64,000 nucleotides of DNA from NCBI GenBank assembly GCA_947685225.1, contig CANTUV010000012.1, forward strand, positions 4,774,001 through 4,838,000. Reading direction: 5' to 3'. Below the pieces are notes generated by a model. That model was given only the letters and a program-made list of their open reading frames with translations. It made no database searches and was not told the DNA's origin. Positions 35,033-47,130 of this stretch are shown here, one piece after another (position 1 is the first letter of the stretch; the number at the start of each line of letters is the position of its first letter). The DNA is from Garcia nutans. Its lineage: Eukaryota; Streptophyta; Magnoliopsida; Malpighiales; Euphorbiaceae. A program made the translations under genes and the position numbers.

Positions 35033-37894
35033 TGTAATACTCTAAAATCTAGTAGCTTAAATGTTGTACAAATGAATGAATAAAGTGAGAAAAAAAAATT
35101 TTTGATTGAAATAAAATTATAATGTGTCAAAGTAATAAACAAAAACTTTAAAGTATCTGAATTGAAAACTCTACAACTGTGAATCAAATCAATTAACTGT
35201 AAGTTATTAAATAATTAATTATATTTGTATATAAACTATTAGAGAAACAAAATGACCTATTAGAGTGATAAAGAAATCATTCGTATACAAAGAAGTAAAA
35301 TTTATGTGTTACTAAAGTCATGGAAATGTAAATTTTAAAATACTTTAGCTATGTGAACCCGTATGTATAAAAATCTTAGGGAATTATACTTGAAATATAC
35401 TATAACTTAATTAATAATATCTTAATATAATAATATATATTAAAACCATATAAGATAAATTAAAATTTAAAATTAGAAGTGAAAACAATTTTAAAGAAGT
35501 TAATTACAAGTGTAGATAATAAGTTATGGTGTAAAATGACTAAAAGGGCATTTGAGTTAATAAAAGAAATGTATAAGATCGAGGGGCAAAATGGATATTT
35601 TACTCACTTAATTCTCAGCCAATTTTCTGCCAAAATAAGTGGGTGACTCATCTATTTTGAATAGTAATAGGTGCTGAAAAATATTGACTAAAAGATGATA
35701 GAAATTTTTTTGGTCTTATCTTTTCTTCTTTCTCTTTTCTTATTACTTTCAAGAATACCTCTTCTTTATCACGACTCTCTCTCATTTTTCAGCAGATAAA
35801 AATCATTCCTAGGCTAGTTTCTTATGTTTAGAAGTGATTCAAAGTGAAAAATTAAATCAACAAAGTGATATAAAGGCAAAGAAGGCAAAAGAACTCCTAA
35901 AGGTAAGAATATGAAAATTCTGAATCTTAATCTTTTATTTTATTTTTCTAATTTTAAATCTATTATTTATTAAATCTGAGCTAAAAATTATCATTTTTAC
36001 ATATTAATTAAGTATTTAGGATGTTAGAAATCGATTTGTATTGAAAGAAATTGAAAGAAATGAAGCTAAAAACCCTAATATTCAAATCTGTCTAAATATT
36101 ACAGCTTGAATTCTCAATAAATTAGCTACTGTATTTTATTTATTTTAATATGAAAACGAGCTTTAAAATTAATCAAAAATTACATAAAGGTTTATTTGAA
36201 TTTTGGGAAGGTGGTGGTAAAAGGCCAAGTCAAAATGATGAAGGAAGATGAGTGAGTAAATAAATAAACACAAACTGCTCATTTTAATAGTATGAATGAA
36301 TACCATTGAGATTTTGCTGCTGTGTTTAAATTATTTACCTATATAAATAAACTCTATAAATTGTGAAAATTTACAGAGAGGTCATATATAATGTCGGAAA
36401 TATGCTGGTAAAATTTCAAGGCAAATTAATTTAAATAAATTAATATATAATTAAATGAATACAAACTACTCAAATGCGAGAATTTAAGTATTTTGTTGAT
36501 GTAGGACTGAATTGAGCATAATAAAATATATTTGATTTGGTCATAAATATAAGCATATTATAGATGAATATAATCTCTAGTATGTGTATTTAATGTTCTC
36601 AAAAGTATAAATATTAATTTAATAAATAAGTAAATTAAATAACATAAAGAAACCAATGTACATTGTTATAGGCATATGACACATATTTGAACTTACTCTA
36701 TTGTATAACCCTATTATAATATAATTTGTAAAATTTGAATTCATAATTATAAAATAAATTTTAGGACATATTGAGATATTAAAACAGGGCATAGGTTCCT
36801 AATAAATAATTAAGACAAAAAAATGATAAATTAAACAAAATAAACCTAAATGTGTGATTTATATGTGGATGTGAATGTAGGTCGGGTATTGCCATCAAAT
36901 CAATCAATTATTATCAATAACTTAGAGGAATCAAATTTGCATATTCAAGGTGAGTTATAGTGTCCAACCCTTGCTTTGTCACTTTTGGAATTCTTTGATG
37001 AAAATTTAACATTATTGATATTTAAGCCATTTGATATCATTTATTGTTTGTGATTCTGTATTTATAAATTACGAAAACCAATGTGGCCTCTTGGCCTATG
37101 TGATCATACCAAGCCATTTGATTAGCCAATATGACAGAATCCCAACTTGATGGGGGCTATACCATCAGGCTATGTGCATATAGAAGTTTGTGATTTGTAG
37201 AGTATAAGCTACCCTTATGTGAATGTGATGTGTGATAGCACTGGAATAATGATATATTGTCTTCAGTGTTATTGCTATGTGTTATCTGTCATATTATATA
37301 ATTTGCTTTTGTGATTTTGGTCCAATTATTGTGGGCCTTTCTTGTGAATTAAATTTTATCGTTATACCATTATTGTGCAGCCGCCTTATTTATTTATTTA
37401 TTATCCTTGACCCTTGAAATATCGTTATTGCATATTCTACCCTTGTGACACTGTAATTTCACTGAGTTGACGACTCACCCCATCGTCTGTGATTTCAGGT
37501 AGAGGTGACCCAAGACCATCAGCTTCTTGATTTCTTCTTCCAGCAAGAAGCTTGAGAATAATGTAATTAGTCAATACTATCATATGTAATTAAATAATAA
37601 TGTTTGTGCTATACTTTAGTTGCTCCATAGTAATATTGTGAATAGCTTGGTAAATTATGGAAATAAACCATAATGTAATAAATAGATAAATAAAATATTT
37701 GTAAATAATATATAATATAAAAATACATGTGTTATTATGAGTAAATAATAAAGTTTTAAAATAAAGTTATAATTTACTAGTGTAATAATTAATTTGTATA
37801 AATTCATAAATTAGTTGGGTTCTACGTGGTGCCTGGTGGCCTTAAGCATACCTGGACCCTAGGACCGTCACACTTCTAAAAATGGGGTGTGACA
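35033..37894 (+). mobile_element. Solo Ty3/gypsy-type LTR inside the copia element
   Basis: 2862 bp starting TGTAATACTCTAAAATC and ending GGGGTGTGACA, with a perfect 5-bp duplication TATTT on both sides (35028-35032 and 37895-37899). No primer site, polypurine tract or second copy adjoins it. Landmarks include GTTGACGACTCACCCCATCG (about 37466). Its family is different from the Athila-like and Tekay-like LTRs to the left. Confidence 0.88.
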
Positions 37895-37899
37895 TATTT

Positions 37900-39360
37900 A
37901 AACTATTTTTATTTTGAAGAAAAAGAAATTATATGGTTACTTATTTAACACTGGTGGAGATTTATATATGATAGATAATATAACAACGCATACTATTCTA
38001 AAAGATAAAACATATTTTTTTCATCTTTAATTAGTTAAGACTAATGTTAATATAATTTATAATGCAGCAAATTTAATTGAAGGTTTTGAAAGAGCCCATA
38101 TTATGTTACCCAAAGGCATAAAATTAATAACAAATGATGCATTGCTATCTAGTAAATCAAAAAGAAATCTTTTAAGTTTTAGAGATATACGTCTCAATTG
38201 TTACTATATTGAGACTAAAGATGAAAATAACAAAAATTATCTCTATATTACATCTACAATCTCAGGAAAGAAGCATATAATGAAAATATTACCAACATTT
38301 TCTTATGAATTATATTTCATATATATAAATCTAATAGAGTCTAATATTACAATTAACCAAAAGTTAATTTACTCAAAAAATTTTATACTATGGCATGATC
38401 GCTTAGGTCATCCTGATGTTATAATGATGAGAAGAATTATAGAACATTCATACTGGCACGTTTAAAGAACCAGATGATTCTTTCATCAAGTGAATTTTTA
38501 TGTATTATTTGTGCTCAAGGAAAATTGATTACTAGGTCATCTGAAAGCAAAATTGGATTTGAATCTCCTCAATTTTTAGAACGAACTCATGGAGATATAT
38601 ATGGGCCTATCATTCCATCTTATGGTCCTTTTCGATATTTTATAGTTTTAATAGATACTTCTACAAGATGGTCACATTTTTGTTTATTGTCTACTCGTAA
38701 TGTTGCATTTTTCAGATTATTAACATAAATCATCAAATTACGAGCATAATTTCTAGATTATACAATTATGAAAATTCGTCTTGATAATGCAGGAGAATTT
38801 ACATCCCAAGCATTTAATGATTATTGTGTATCAATTAGGATTATAGTTGAGCACCCTGTAGCTCACACTCATACACAAAATGGTTTAGCATAATCTTTTA
38901 TAAAACGACTTCAACTAATTGTTATACCATTACTTATGAGGAAAAAACTACCTAGTTCAGCTTGGGGATATGCTATATTACATGCAGCAGTACTAATTAA
39001 AATTAGACTAACTGCTTATCATGAATTCTCTCCATTACAACTTGTATCTGATCATGAACCTAATATTTCTCATTTGAGAATTTTTAGTTGTGTGGAATAT
39101 GTTCCAATTGCTCCACCACAATGTACAAAAAAATTCTCACAAAGGTGATTAAGAATTTATGTTGGTTTTAAATCAACATCAATTATAAGGTATCTTAAAC
39201 CAATGACAGGTGATACTTTTACAGCACGGTTTGCTGATTATCAATTTGATGAGACTGTGTTCCCAACATTAGAGGGAGAAAAAGAAAAGTTAAAAAACAA
39301 CATATTTCATAGTATGCATCATGAATATCTCAGTATGATCCTCGAATAAATAGAAGCGAG
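37900..39360 (+). pseudogene. Copia protease-integrase pseudogene
   Basis: Begins in the protease with an NTGG triplet where DSG/DTG is expected. Then comes the pre-integrase motif WHDRLGHPDVIMMRRI (about 38391), then the integrase with a CIICAQGK zinc-binding end, GPIIPSYGPFRYFIVLID and RLDNAGEFTSQAF, then PLQLVSDHEPNISHLRIFSC. Stops at about 38028, 38463, 38726, 38891 and 39146 break it. It is downstream of the solo LTR and in the same orientation as gag. Confidence 0.82.
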
Positions 39361-39880
39361 CTTGAAGTTAAAAATATATTAATTTGCAAAATATTACAAA
39401 TCATTTACCAGATGTATTCGCTGATATAAAAAAGATAACTAGATCGCATATACTAGCATTAAATACTCCTGCTCGAATTGATGTTACAAATAAAAAATCT
39501 ACCAATATCCCAAAGGATGTGTTCGTTATACGCCAGAAGCATGGTAGACCAATTAGTGCTAAAGATAAAAATCCTAGAAAGAAAAGAAAACAAAATAGAT
39601 AAATTTGTGCTTCTAAAATTAATGTACTAGAAGATATGATGATACAGAAATAAATAATAGACACAACTAATCAATTGCCTCTAGCAAAGGAATGATTACT
39701 CGAGAATAATGAAATTATAAAAAATTCTAAAAATAAAGAGATTTCAACAAGTTATATCTATACAAGAGAAAGAATGAGCCGAGATAAAGCTATCATTGAT
39801 CAAAAGTTTGCATATGTAGTAGCTGTTGATATAATAAATGGAAGCAATGATTTAGAATAAAAATCTATTGAAGAATGTCA
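39361..39880 (+). pseudogene. Copia linker between integrase and RT
   Basis: Low-complexity, lysine-rich broken frame (39384-39602 is the longest open piece). No motif is preserved, which is usual for this linker. Confidence 0.5.
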
Positions 39881-40680
39881 ATATCGAAGTGATTGGCCAA
39901 AATGGAAAAATGTTATTCAGACAGAATTAAATTCACTTGCAAAATGTGAAGTTTTTTGACCGATAGTTTTAACACCTGAAAATATAAAATCTGTCGGTTA
40001 TAAGTGGGTATTTGTAAGAAAGAGAAACAAAAATAATGAGGTTGCAAGATATAAGGGATGACTTGTAGATCAAGGTTTCTCGCAGAGACCTGAAATCGAT
40101 TATGAAGAGACATATTCTCTCGTGATAGATGCAATAACTCTTAGATTTTTAATAAGCTTGACAGTTTTTGAAGGAGTTCCTATGTGTCTCATGGATGTTG
40201 TAACATCTTATTTATATGGATCACTTGATAGTGATATTTACATGAAAGTTCCTGAAGGATTAGAAATGCCTGAAGCATTTAATTCATTACCACGGGAAAA
40301 TATTCAATTAAATTACAAAGATCTTTATATCGGCTAAAATAATCTGGACAAATATGGTATAATCGTCTTAGTGAATATTTGTTAAAACAATGATATGTGA
40401 ATAATCCTATTAGTTCATGTATTTTTATTAAAAAAAATTAAAATCTGAAGTTGTCATTATTGCATTGTTTATTGATGATTTGAATATTATTGGAACTCCT
40501 GAAGCGCATGAAGAAGTAATAACACTTATAAAGAAAGAATTTAAAACAAAAGATCTTAGAAAGATAAAATTTTATCTGGGTTTACAAATCGAATATTTAT
40601 CAAATAAAATTCTTGTACATCAATCTAATTATATAGAAAAGGCATTATAGAGATTTAATATGGATAAAGCTCACCCATTG
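39881..40680 (+). pseudogene. Copia reverse transcriptase pseudogene
   Basis: RT motifs follow in order: WPKWKNVIQTELNSL, GYKWVFVRKRN, KGxLVDQGFSQRPEIDYEET, GVPMCLMDVVTSYLYG, then FIDDLNIIGT where copia RT usually has YVDD, and FYLGLQIEYLSNKILVHQS. Stops lie at about 39957, 40060 and 40335 and a frameshift lies between 40335 and 40465. The two catalytic aspartates of the DD pair are still present, but the frame is not continuous. Confidence 0.85.
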
Positions 40681-41460
40681 AGTTCTCCAATGATTATTCG
40701 ATCTCTTGATATAAAGAAAGACTCATTTCATCCTAAAGAAGATAATGAAGAGATTCTTAGTCCTGAAGTACCATATCTTATTGCAATTAGTGTATTAATT
40801 ATCTAGATAGCTATACAAGGTTAGATATAGCTTTTACAGTTAATTTATTAGCGAGATATAATTATGTGCCAATATGAAGATATTGGAATAGTGTTAAACA
40901 TATATTTCGTTATCTTCGTGAAACTATTGATTTGAGATTATTTTATTCAAAATAATTAAATCCCAAATTAATTGAATTTGTAGATGCTGGATATCTATCT
41001 GATCCATATAAAGGAGGATCAAAAATAAGATATTTATTTTTATACGGTGATACCGCAATATCTTGGTGCTCAATAAAGAAAATGATTGTTGTCACATCTT
41101 CAAATCATGTAGAAATTATTGCAATTCATGAAGCAGGTAATGAATGTGTGTGGTTAAGATCATTGGTTCAACATATTCAAGACACATGCAATCTCTCATA
41201 TGCTAAAAGAAGTCCAACAATTTTGTACGAAGATAATGCTACTTGTATTGCTCAATTAAAAGGAGGTGATATCAAGGTGATAGAACCAAGCATATCTCAC
41301 CAAAATTCTTTTTCATGCATAAACTTTAGAAGAAAGGCGAAATAGATGTTCATTAAATTCATTCAAATAAAAATTTAACATATTTATTAACAAAATCTTT
41401 GCCAACATCAACATTTGAAAAACTAGTTCACAAGATTAACATACGTCGACTTAGAGATGT
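40681..41460 (+). pseudogene. Copia RNase H pseudogene and element 3' end
   Basis: AISWCSIKKMIVVTSSNHVE, then EAGNECVWLRSL and LYEDNATCIAQLKGG are diagnostic of the copia RNase H. The frame is broken at about 40800, 40955 and 41343. The piece LRDVH just before 41466 matches the usual end of the polyprotein. Confidence 0.8.
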
Positions 41461-41601
41461 TCATTAATATGAGGAGGAGGAAATGCGTATATATTAATAA
41501 TATTGTACTTTTTTTCCTTCACTAGATTTTTTTCCCACTGGGTTTTACCTAGTAAAGTTTTAATAGGGTATATTCCTAGTAGAGAAACATTCAATGGAGA
41601 G
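41461..41601 (+). other. Copia 3' untranslated region
   Basis: Contains GAGGAGGAGGAAATG and the CCCACTGGGTTTTACCTAGT context seen downstream of many plant copia pol genes. A weak polypurine AATGGAGAG precedes the 3' LTR. Confidence 0.55.
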
Positions 41602-41925
41602 TATTATGAATAATTGAAGACATTAATAAGTGGATATTTCTTTTTATTACTTTAATAATCTTATCTTTTTAGTCATGTTATCTTGTCTCCTAATCACACT
41701 ATATTGTCTTTCAAATTATTTTATTATCTTAATAATTAATATGTAATATTTTATTTAATTTCTAACTCTATAAATAGAGATGGTTTATAAGGCTTAAGAG
41801 ACATGAAGAGAAAAGAAGTGATAAATTTATGAATTTTTTCTCTCTAAATTGCTTCTTGAAATAATTAGTTTTTGGTTCTTCATTTTCTTTTAATTATCTA
41901 TAATTTTATCATTAATTATATAACA
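41602..41925 (+). repeat. 3' LTR of the copia element
   Basis: Collinear with 32497-32832, with TATAAATAGAGATGG as TATA region (about 41770). Ends ATATAACA. Confidence 0.75.
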
Positions 41926-42589
41926 AAAAGAATTTAATTATTAAAACTTCTATTAAGCCCTTTATCCTTATGGTAGTCGACTTAAATTCACGAATTTTCC
42001 AAACAACTCAATTATATAGGAAAAATTACAACATCCACTATTTTTATAATTTTTTTTATTTTTGCTAAGAGTATTTTGATTATTTTATAATAAACTCATA
42101 ATAAATTATGTAAATTCATAAATTCATAATAAGTTATATAAATATGATAAATTAGTTAATTAATCATAAATTTTTATAAATTTAAACATATTTTAAAAAT
42201 CTAATAAATTTAATTTTTTTTTTAGTATTTTTGTCAAAATCTCAATTATTTATGGTTAAACTAAACAATTTGTGAGCTTTCCAATTTGAAAATTTTGAAT
42301 TTAGATAAACTATAAAAAAGATAAAGAATCTATTGGAATTTTTTACATAATTAAAAAAAAAACTACCTTTATACTAAAAAATAATCATTAAATAAAGAAA
42401 TTTTTATTTAAATTTTGTAACAATTAGATATTATATGATGTATGATAATTAAGTTTAAAAAAATAAAAAGGAATTTGTGCTTGGAAATTTATTTATTTAT
42501 TTATTTTTGTTGTAAGGGAAAAAGATGGAATTGAACAACCATTCGACAAGGATAGACTGTCCTATGTAGATCATGCAAAAGCCATTACT
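41926..42589. other. AT-rich spacer
   Basis: No feature recognised beyond simple AT-rich sequence and a TTTATTTATTTATTTATT run at about 42488. Confidence 0.35.
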
Positions 42590-42960
42590 CTTAACTTTTT
42601 TGTTAGGCGATAAAAGAAGATGAAGGCCTATGGTTCGACGTTTGATTCTTGATAGATATGGTTAATTTGCATATCCTAATTCTTTGCTAGCATGTCTCTA
42701 ATCTCATTAGCTAAGTTGTAGTTTGCATGAGCTTGGACATCATTTTGTTGAATAAGATCATAAACAACTTTACTATCAGTGTCGAGAATGATCTTAGTTG
42801 CCTTTAGCTCCCATGCTAAATTAAAAACCTTCAAGGATGTCCCAAAGCTTCATAACTATTATGGAGCACATGCATATATTTAACATAAAACCACCACACC
42901 ATCTACCATTATCATCGCGAACCACTCTAGCGCTTTTCCATGCTCCAGCTCATATTTCTC
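42590..42960 (-). pseudogene. LINE RNase H (RVT_3) fragment
   Basis: The minus strand reads ARVVRDDNGRWCGGFMLNI, then LWDILEGF and, after a frameshift, NLAWELKATKIILDTDSK followed by VVYDLIQQND and ANEIRDMLAKN. This matches the RNase H domain at the C-terminus of plant L1-type LINE polyproteins, including the DTDS aspartates. Frameshift and stop codons show decay. It may belong to the LINE at 48640-61395, separated by later insertions. Confidence 0.72.
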
Positions 42961-43089
42961 CACTTAACTCTTTGTTCTCCTTTCAGCTACTTTACCTGTA
43001 AAAATACTTCAAAAATCAGTAGAGTCATTTAATAACATGCCTAAATAATACCTTAAATATGAATATATTTTACTTGTTATCATGGACGA

Positions 43090-44680
43090 ATTCATATGAT
43101 GGATGAATTAATAATCCTTGTCCATTATTGTTATAAATTTGATGTGAACATTAATAAATATATTGGCAGGGGGTACTGAATTTTTCATGATGAATAAAAG
43201 GGATGATTTCAATAAACTGAAGAAATCAGCATCAAAAGTGTTTAATATTGATAGTACATCAAAGATTAAGGTCAAATTTGTTACTAGTTATAACATGTAA
43301 CCTCTTTATGATGTTGTATATGATAGGACACTTAAGGTATTCATTGGCTTTGTTATTGAGAATAGAAAGAAATAACCAATGATTATTAATGTTGAAAAAG
43401 GTGCATATAAATCTAGCTACGACAACAATGATCTATTTGGATCAAAATAATATGTTGAAAGAGAGGTACCTGATCTTGATTCAATACAACAAGATTAATA
43501 TGATGATGAAGTACTTATAGACATAAATGTAGATACAAGGATGTCACCAATTAATGAATCCATCCATGAAGCCCTTGAATATGTTGCCCCAAAATTAGTA
43601 GCTGCTGAATATGATGCACATGAATATGATGTGCTTGATTATGATCATGACAGAGAGAATTCCATACACTAGTAAATGTCGATTTCTCTACAATAGATTA
43701 GGCAAAACATATTATTGGCATTCTTATAGATTGCAATATTGGGCAGAATATATTCTTGAAGTTCCTGTTGATTATAATATTGGGTTAAACATACTACTGA
43801 CAATGAAGAAACTGTTATAATCTTATTTGCATCCAAAAGTAATCTAGACTTGTTAGGAGAAAGTTCAATATCTGAATCAATAAAAAAGGGCAAATATTTA
43901 AATCAAAGAGAGATTCAATGACAACCTCATTTACTACTACAATGAGAGAGAAATTCCAATTCATAATTTTTAAGTCTAATACTTCTTTCATTGTTGTGCA
44001 TTGTACTGTTAAAAATCTATGCATGGAGATTGAGGGAAAAAGTCTTGGAGAAAGCATTTATTGGGTGGTATCAAAATATGTGACCCAACACACATGTTCA
44101 ACTGGTTTTGAATGAAATAGACATAGACAAACAACTTGTTAGTTGTCGCTGTGTGTACTAATAAGAGATTGATAAATTTCGAGAGCATTTTCAAACCGAG
44201 GGATGTGTTTGATTGACGTGCATAAAAAATTTGGTATTAAGGTTGTTATTTTATCACATGGAGGGGGCCGGAATAAGCTTATGAGAATATCAAATTGGAT
44301 GCTTTGGGATAATCTTTCTCTATTCTCCATGCACATTTATATATGCTTACTTGGAGATTAAGGGCGAAAAGTCTTGGAGAAAGTATTTATTGGATGTTAT
44401 TAAAATATGTGATTCAACACATATATTTGATTAATTTTGAACAAAATAGGCATAGACAAAAAACTTGTTAAGTTGTCGTTGAGTGTGTTAAGAAGAGATT
44501 GATAAATCTTGAGAACGTTTTCAAACCTAGGGATGTGATGATTGATATGCATAAGAAATTTCTTATTAAGGTTAGTTATTTTGTCACATGGAGGGGACAA
44601 AAGTAAGCTTGTGAGAATATCAAATTGGGTGCTTCAGGACAATCTTTCTCTATTCTATATGCATATTTACATATGCATAG
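43090..44680 (+). pseudogene. MULE (MuDR-like) transposase N-terminal remnant
   Basis: Begins with MDELIILVHYCYKFDVNINK, a typical MULE N-terminus, then a frameshifted acidic stretch. Next comes FQFIIFKSNTSFIVVHCTVK and YWVVSKYVTQHTCST, the MuDR DNA-binding-type segment with Cys and His positions. Multiple frameshifts and stops occur. The catalytic core (DDE) is absent. The last part is a direct tandem duplication. Confidence 0.72.
44025..44675 (+). repeat. 328-bp tandem duplication inside the MULE remnant
   Basis: 44025-44350 and 44353-44675 are parallel copies: both run GGAGATT..GTCTTGGAGAAAG..AAGAGATTGATAAAT..TTATTTTGTCACATGGAGG..GACAATCTTTCTCTATTCT with scattered changes. Both copies are out of frame. 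Confidence 0.85.
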
Positions 44681-44754
44681 CAAAATAAACCCAAGTATAG
44701 TTATACATCTATACTGTAATTATGAGAATAGATTTCACTATCTTTTCTTCGCCT

Positions 44755-45835
44755 TGAAAAAGAAAATAACTCAAACATCAATATTCCATAACAATACATA
44801 GAAACACATAACAACCTATGACAACCCAAAAAACACTTTTTATCTATTTATACCACTTAATCCATATTGAAAATAGAAAATAACTCAAACTTCAATGGTT
44901 CATAATAATCTATAACAATACATAACATACTACAACAACCTACAAAAAACACTCTTTATCTATTTATAGTACTTAATCCATGTTGACAATAGAAAATAAC
45001 TCAAACATCATTATTTTATAACAATCCATAATAATCAATAACAACACATAACAACCTATAAAAAAAAATACTCCCTACGTATTTATACCACTTAATCTAT
45101 ATTGAGAATAAAAAATAACTCAAGCATCAACATTCCATAACATCCATGATAACATATATCATACTATAAAAATTCATAAAAATCTTAAAAAAAAAAACTT
45201 CCTACCTGTTTATACCCCCTTAATCCACATTAAAAACATAAAATAACTCAAATATCAATGTTTGATAATAACTTATAACAATTCATAATAACATATAACA
45301 ATTCATAACAACCTATAAAAAAAACTTCCTATATATTTAAACCACTTAATCCATGTTGAAAACAGAAAATAACTCAAATATCAACATTTTATAACAACTC
45401 ATAATAATTTATAACAATATATAAATAAACACTCCCTAACTATTTATAATACTTAATCCACATTTACAATAAAAAAATAACTCCAACTCAATAACCCATA
45501 AAATCCATCATAAGAAAACTCTATAACTATTTGTAAATAACAATCGATAACAGTCAGTAACACCCAAAAAAAAAAACTCTATAATACTTAATCCACATTT
45601 ATAATAGAAAACAACTCCAGCAATAATAACAAATAATAATCCATAACAACCATCACAAGAACAATCTATGACTATTTGTAATACTTTTTGCCATTTATAA
45701 CAACAAATAAACTCAAAATCAACATTTCATAACATTACCTAACATCTAATAACAGTCCCTAACAATCAATAATAGTCAATAACACTCCAACAAAAAACTT
45801 CATAGCAATAGTTCCTAACTATTTATATAAAAAAA
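44755..45835. repeat. Tandem array of about 120 bp units, nine copies
   Basis: Units carry CACTTAATCCATATTGAAAA, AATAACTCAAACATCAA, TCATAACAATCCATAA and CTCCCTATCTATTTATA in fixed order. Starts near 44861, 44977, 45096 and 45224 give periods of 116-128 bp. Later units are shorter and more diverged. It lies directly after the MULE remnant and could be its 3' internal sequence. Confidence 0.8.
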
Positions 45836-46087
45836 CAACTTAAAAGTTAATAACTTGAACACATGCATGTGATTTATCTTCAACATATTTTAAAAGAATA
45901 GATATCAGTACATCAATGATCAATCTTTTATAAAGAATCAACATCATTCTTTCCATTATTTTAAAAAAAAAACAAAGTGAAAAACCCATAAAACTCACTA
46001 TTTAATAATCAAAGAAAGATGAAAGTTGATTTTAGATGCTTTGAGAGAAAGCTACTTCAAAATCGGTATATTTAAGAGAGAGTTACT

Positions 46088-46142
<55 letters not shown>

Positions 46143-46859
46143 TTGCTTTGAGAGTGAGATTTGATCAAGAGAGTGAAGGACTTGAGAGTGTTAGGGCAAA
46201 TTTCAGATCGATTTTGAAAAATTTTTGAAAATTAAGATCGAAACACATTTTTTTTAGGAAGATGAGGGAACGATTTTAGGATTAAAAGCATATTTTTATC
46301 CAAAAAGGTCTACATAAGGTTAATTGGCTTTATTAAAAGTTTGCAGGGATATTTGTTTGGTTAAATCCCTTATGATTTACTTAATATCGTAAATTCCAAT
46401 GTTCATATAGTGAATGTAGGGATTAAAATAATCAGCTAATAATAAGCAATTATACCAAAAAAGTGGACAAGAACATCAAAAATAATAAACTTGCATAATA
46501 AAATCAATTAAATGATTTATTGAAATAATTTTTATCTAGATAGTGGACATGATTATCAAATACAATAATATGAAAGATAGCATAAAAAAGGAAATCATAA
46601 TTAGGAATCATATTTAAAAAGTTAATATTGTTTTTTCCTATAAATAAATCAAAAGAACTATAGTACCAATTTTGGGCATCGTAGAGTGTCTTTTCTTTCC
46701 TACACGTAACCAATCCCTCGAATTTTAGCGTAGCCTATTATGAGATGTCTAATCAAACATCATGGTTGGTTGATGATGACTCCTAACATGATGCATTCAA
46801 ATAAGCCAAATAAAAATATATACTTATATATTTGGTAGGCTCTGCATCATGCTATGCAT
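45836..46859. other. Non-coding stretch with a (GA)n microsatellite
   Basis: (GA)n runs from about 46096 to 46142. Around it are GAGAGTTACTT and GAGAGTTGCTTTGAGAG repeats. Nothing else is recognised; a MULE end could lie near 46230-46330 but I find no matching inverted partner. Confidence 0.4.
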
Positions 46860-47130
46860 TACAAAAAATAAAATTGAGATTGATAAATACTTCGTAGAAG
46901 ATAATAAAGATGATGTTTCTCAATTTTGATCTCCCAGATTGGTAAAAGGTGAATGCTCCAATATAGTGTCATTTCCTTCATAGCATGTGATGTTTTGGCT
47001 ATATCTTATCTCTATTATGGCATCTAAATTTGCATTTAGAATTGTTGGTCATGTAGCTGATGAATTTAGAAGATCTCCTAGGATGATTGAAGCACTTATT
47101 TATACATAAAATTGTCTACAACATTCAGAA
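46860..47130 (+). pseudogene. hAT transposase C-terminal (dimerisation) fragment
   Basis: The plus strand reads IEIDKYFVEDNKD and, further on, MASKFAFRIVGHVADEFRRS then PRMIEALIYT, matching the hAT dimerisation domain (usual core VASESAFSxGGRV..YRSSL..VEALIC). Stop codons occur at about 46926, 46981 and 47108. No upstream hAT domain is present, so it is an isolated fragment. Confidence 0.72.

Larger units (their letters stand above)
32497..41925 (+). mobile_element. Decayed Ty1/copia retrotransposon
   Basis: Direct repeats of about 330 bp (32497-32832 and 41602-41925) bound gag, protease, integrase, reverse transcriptase and RNase H remnants in copia order. Every domain has stops or frameshifts. 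The LTR starts have drifted from TG to TA. I could not find a matching target duplication at these boundaries, so the ends may be off by a few bases. A solo gypsy LTR lies between gag and pol. Confidence 0.85.

Noticed and set aside
41926..41930. Target duplication for the copia element
   Set aside because: AAAAG does not match TAAAT before the 5' LTR; decay or slightly wrong boundaries prevent a call.
42520..42660. Possible tRNA-like B box (GGTTCGACGTTTGATTC)
   Set aside because: No A box or cloverleaf arms could be placed around it.
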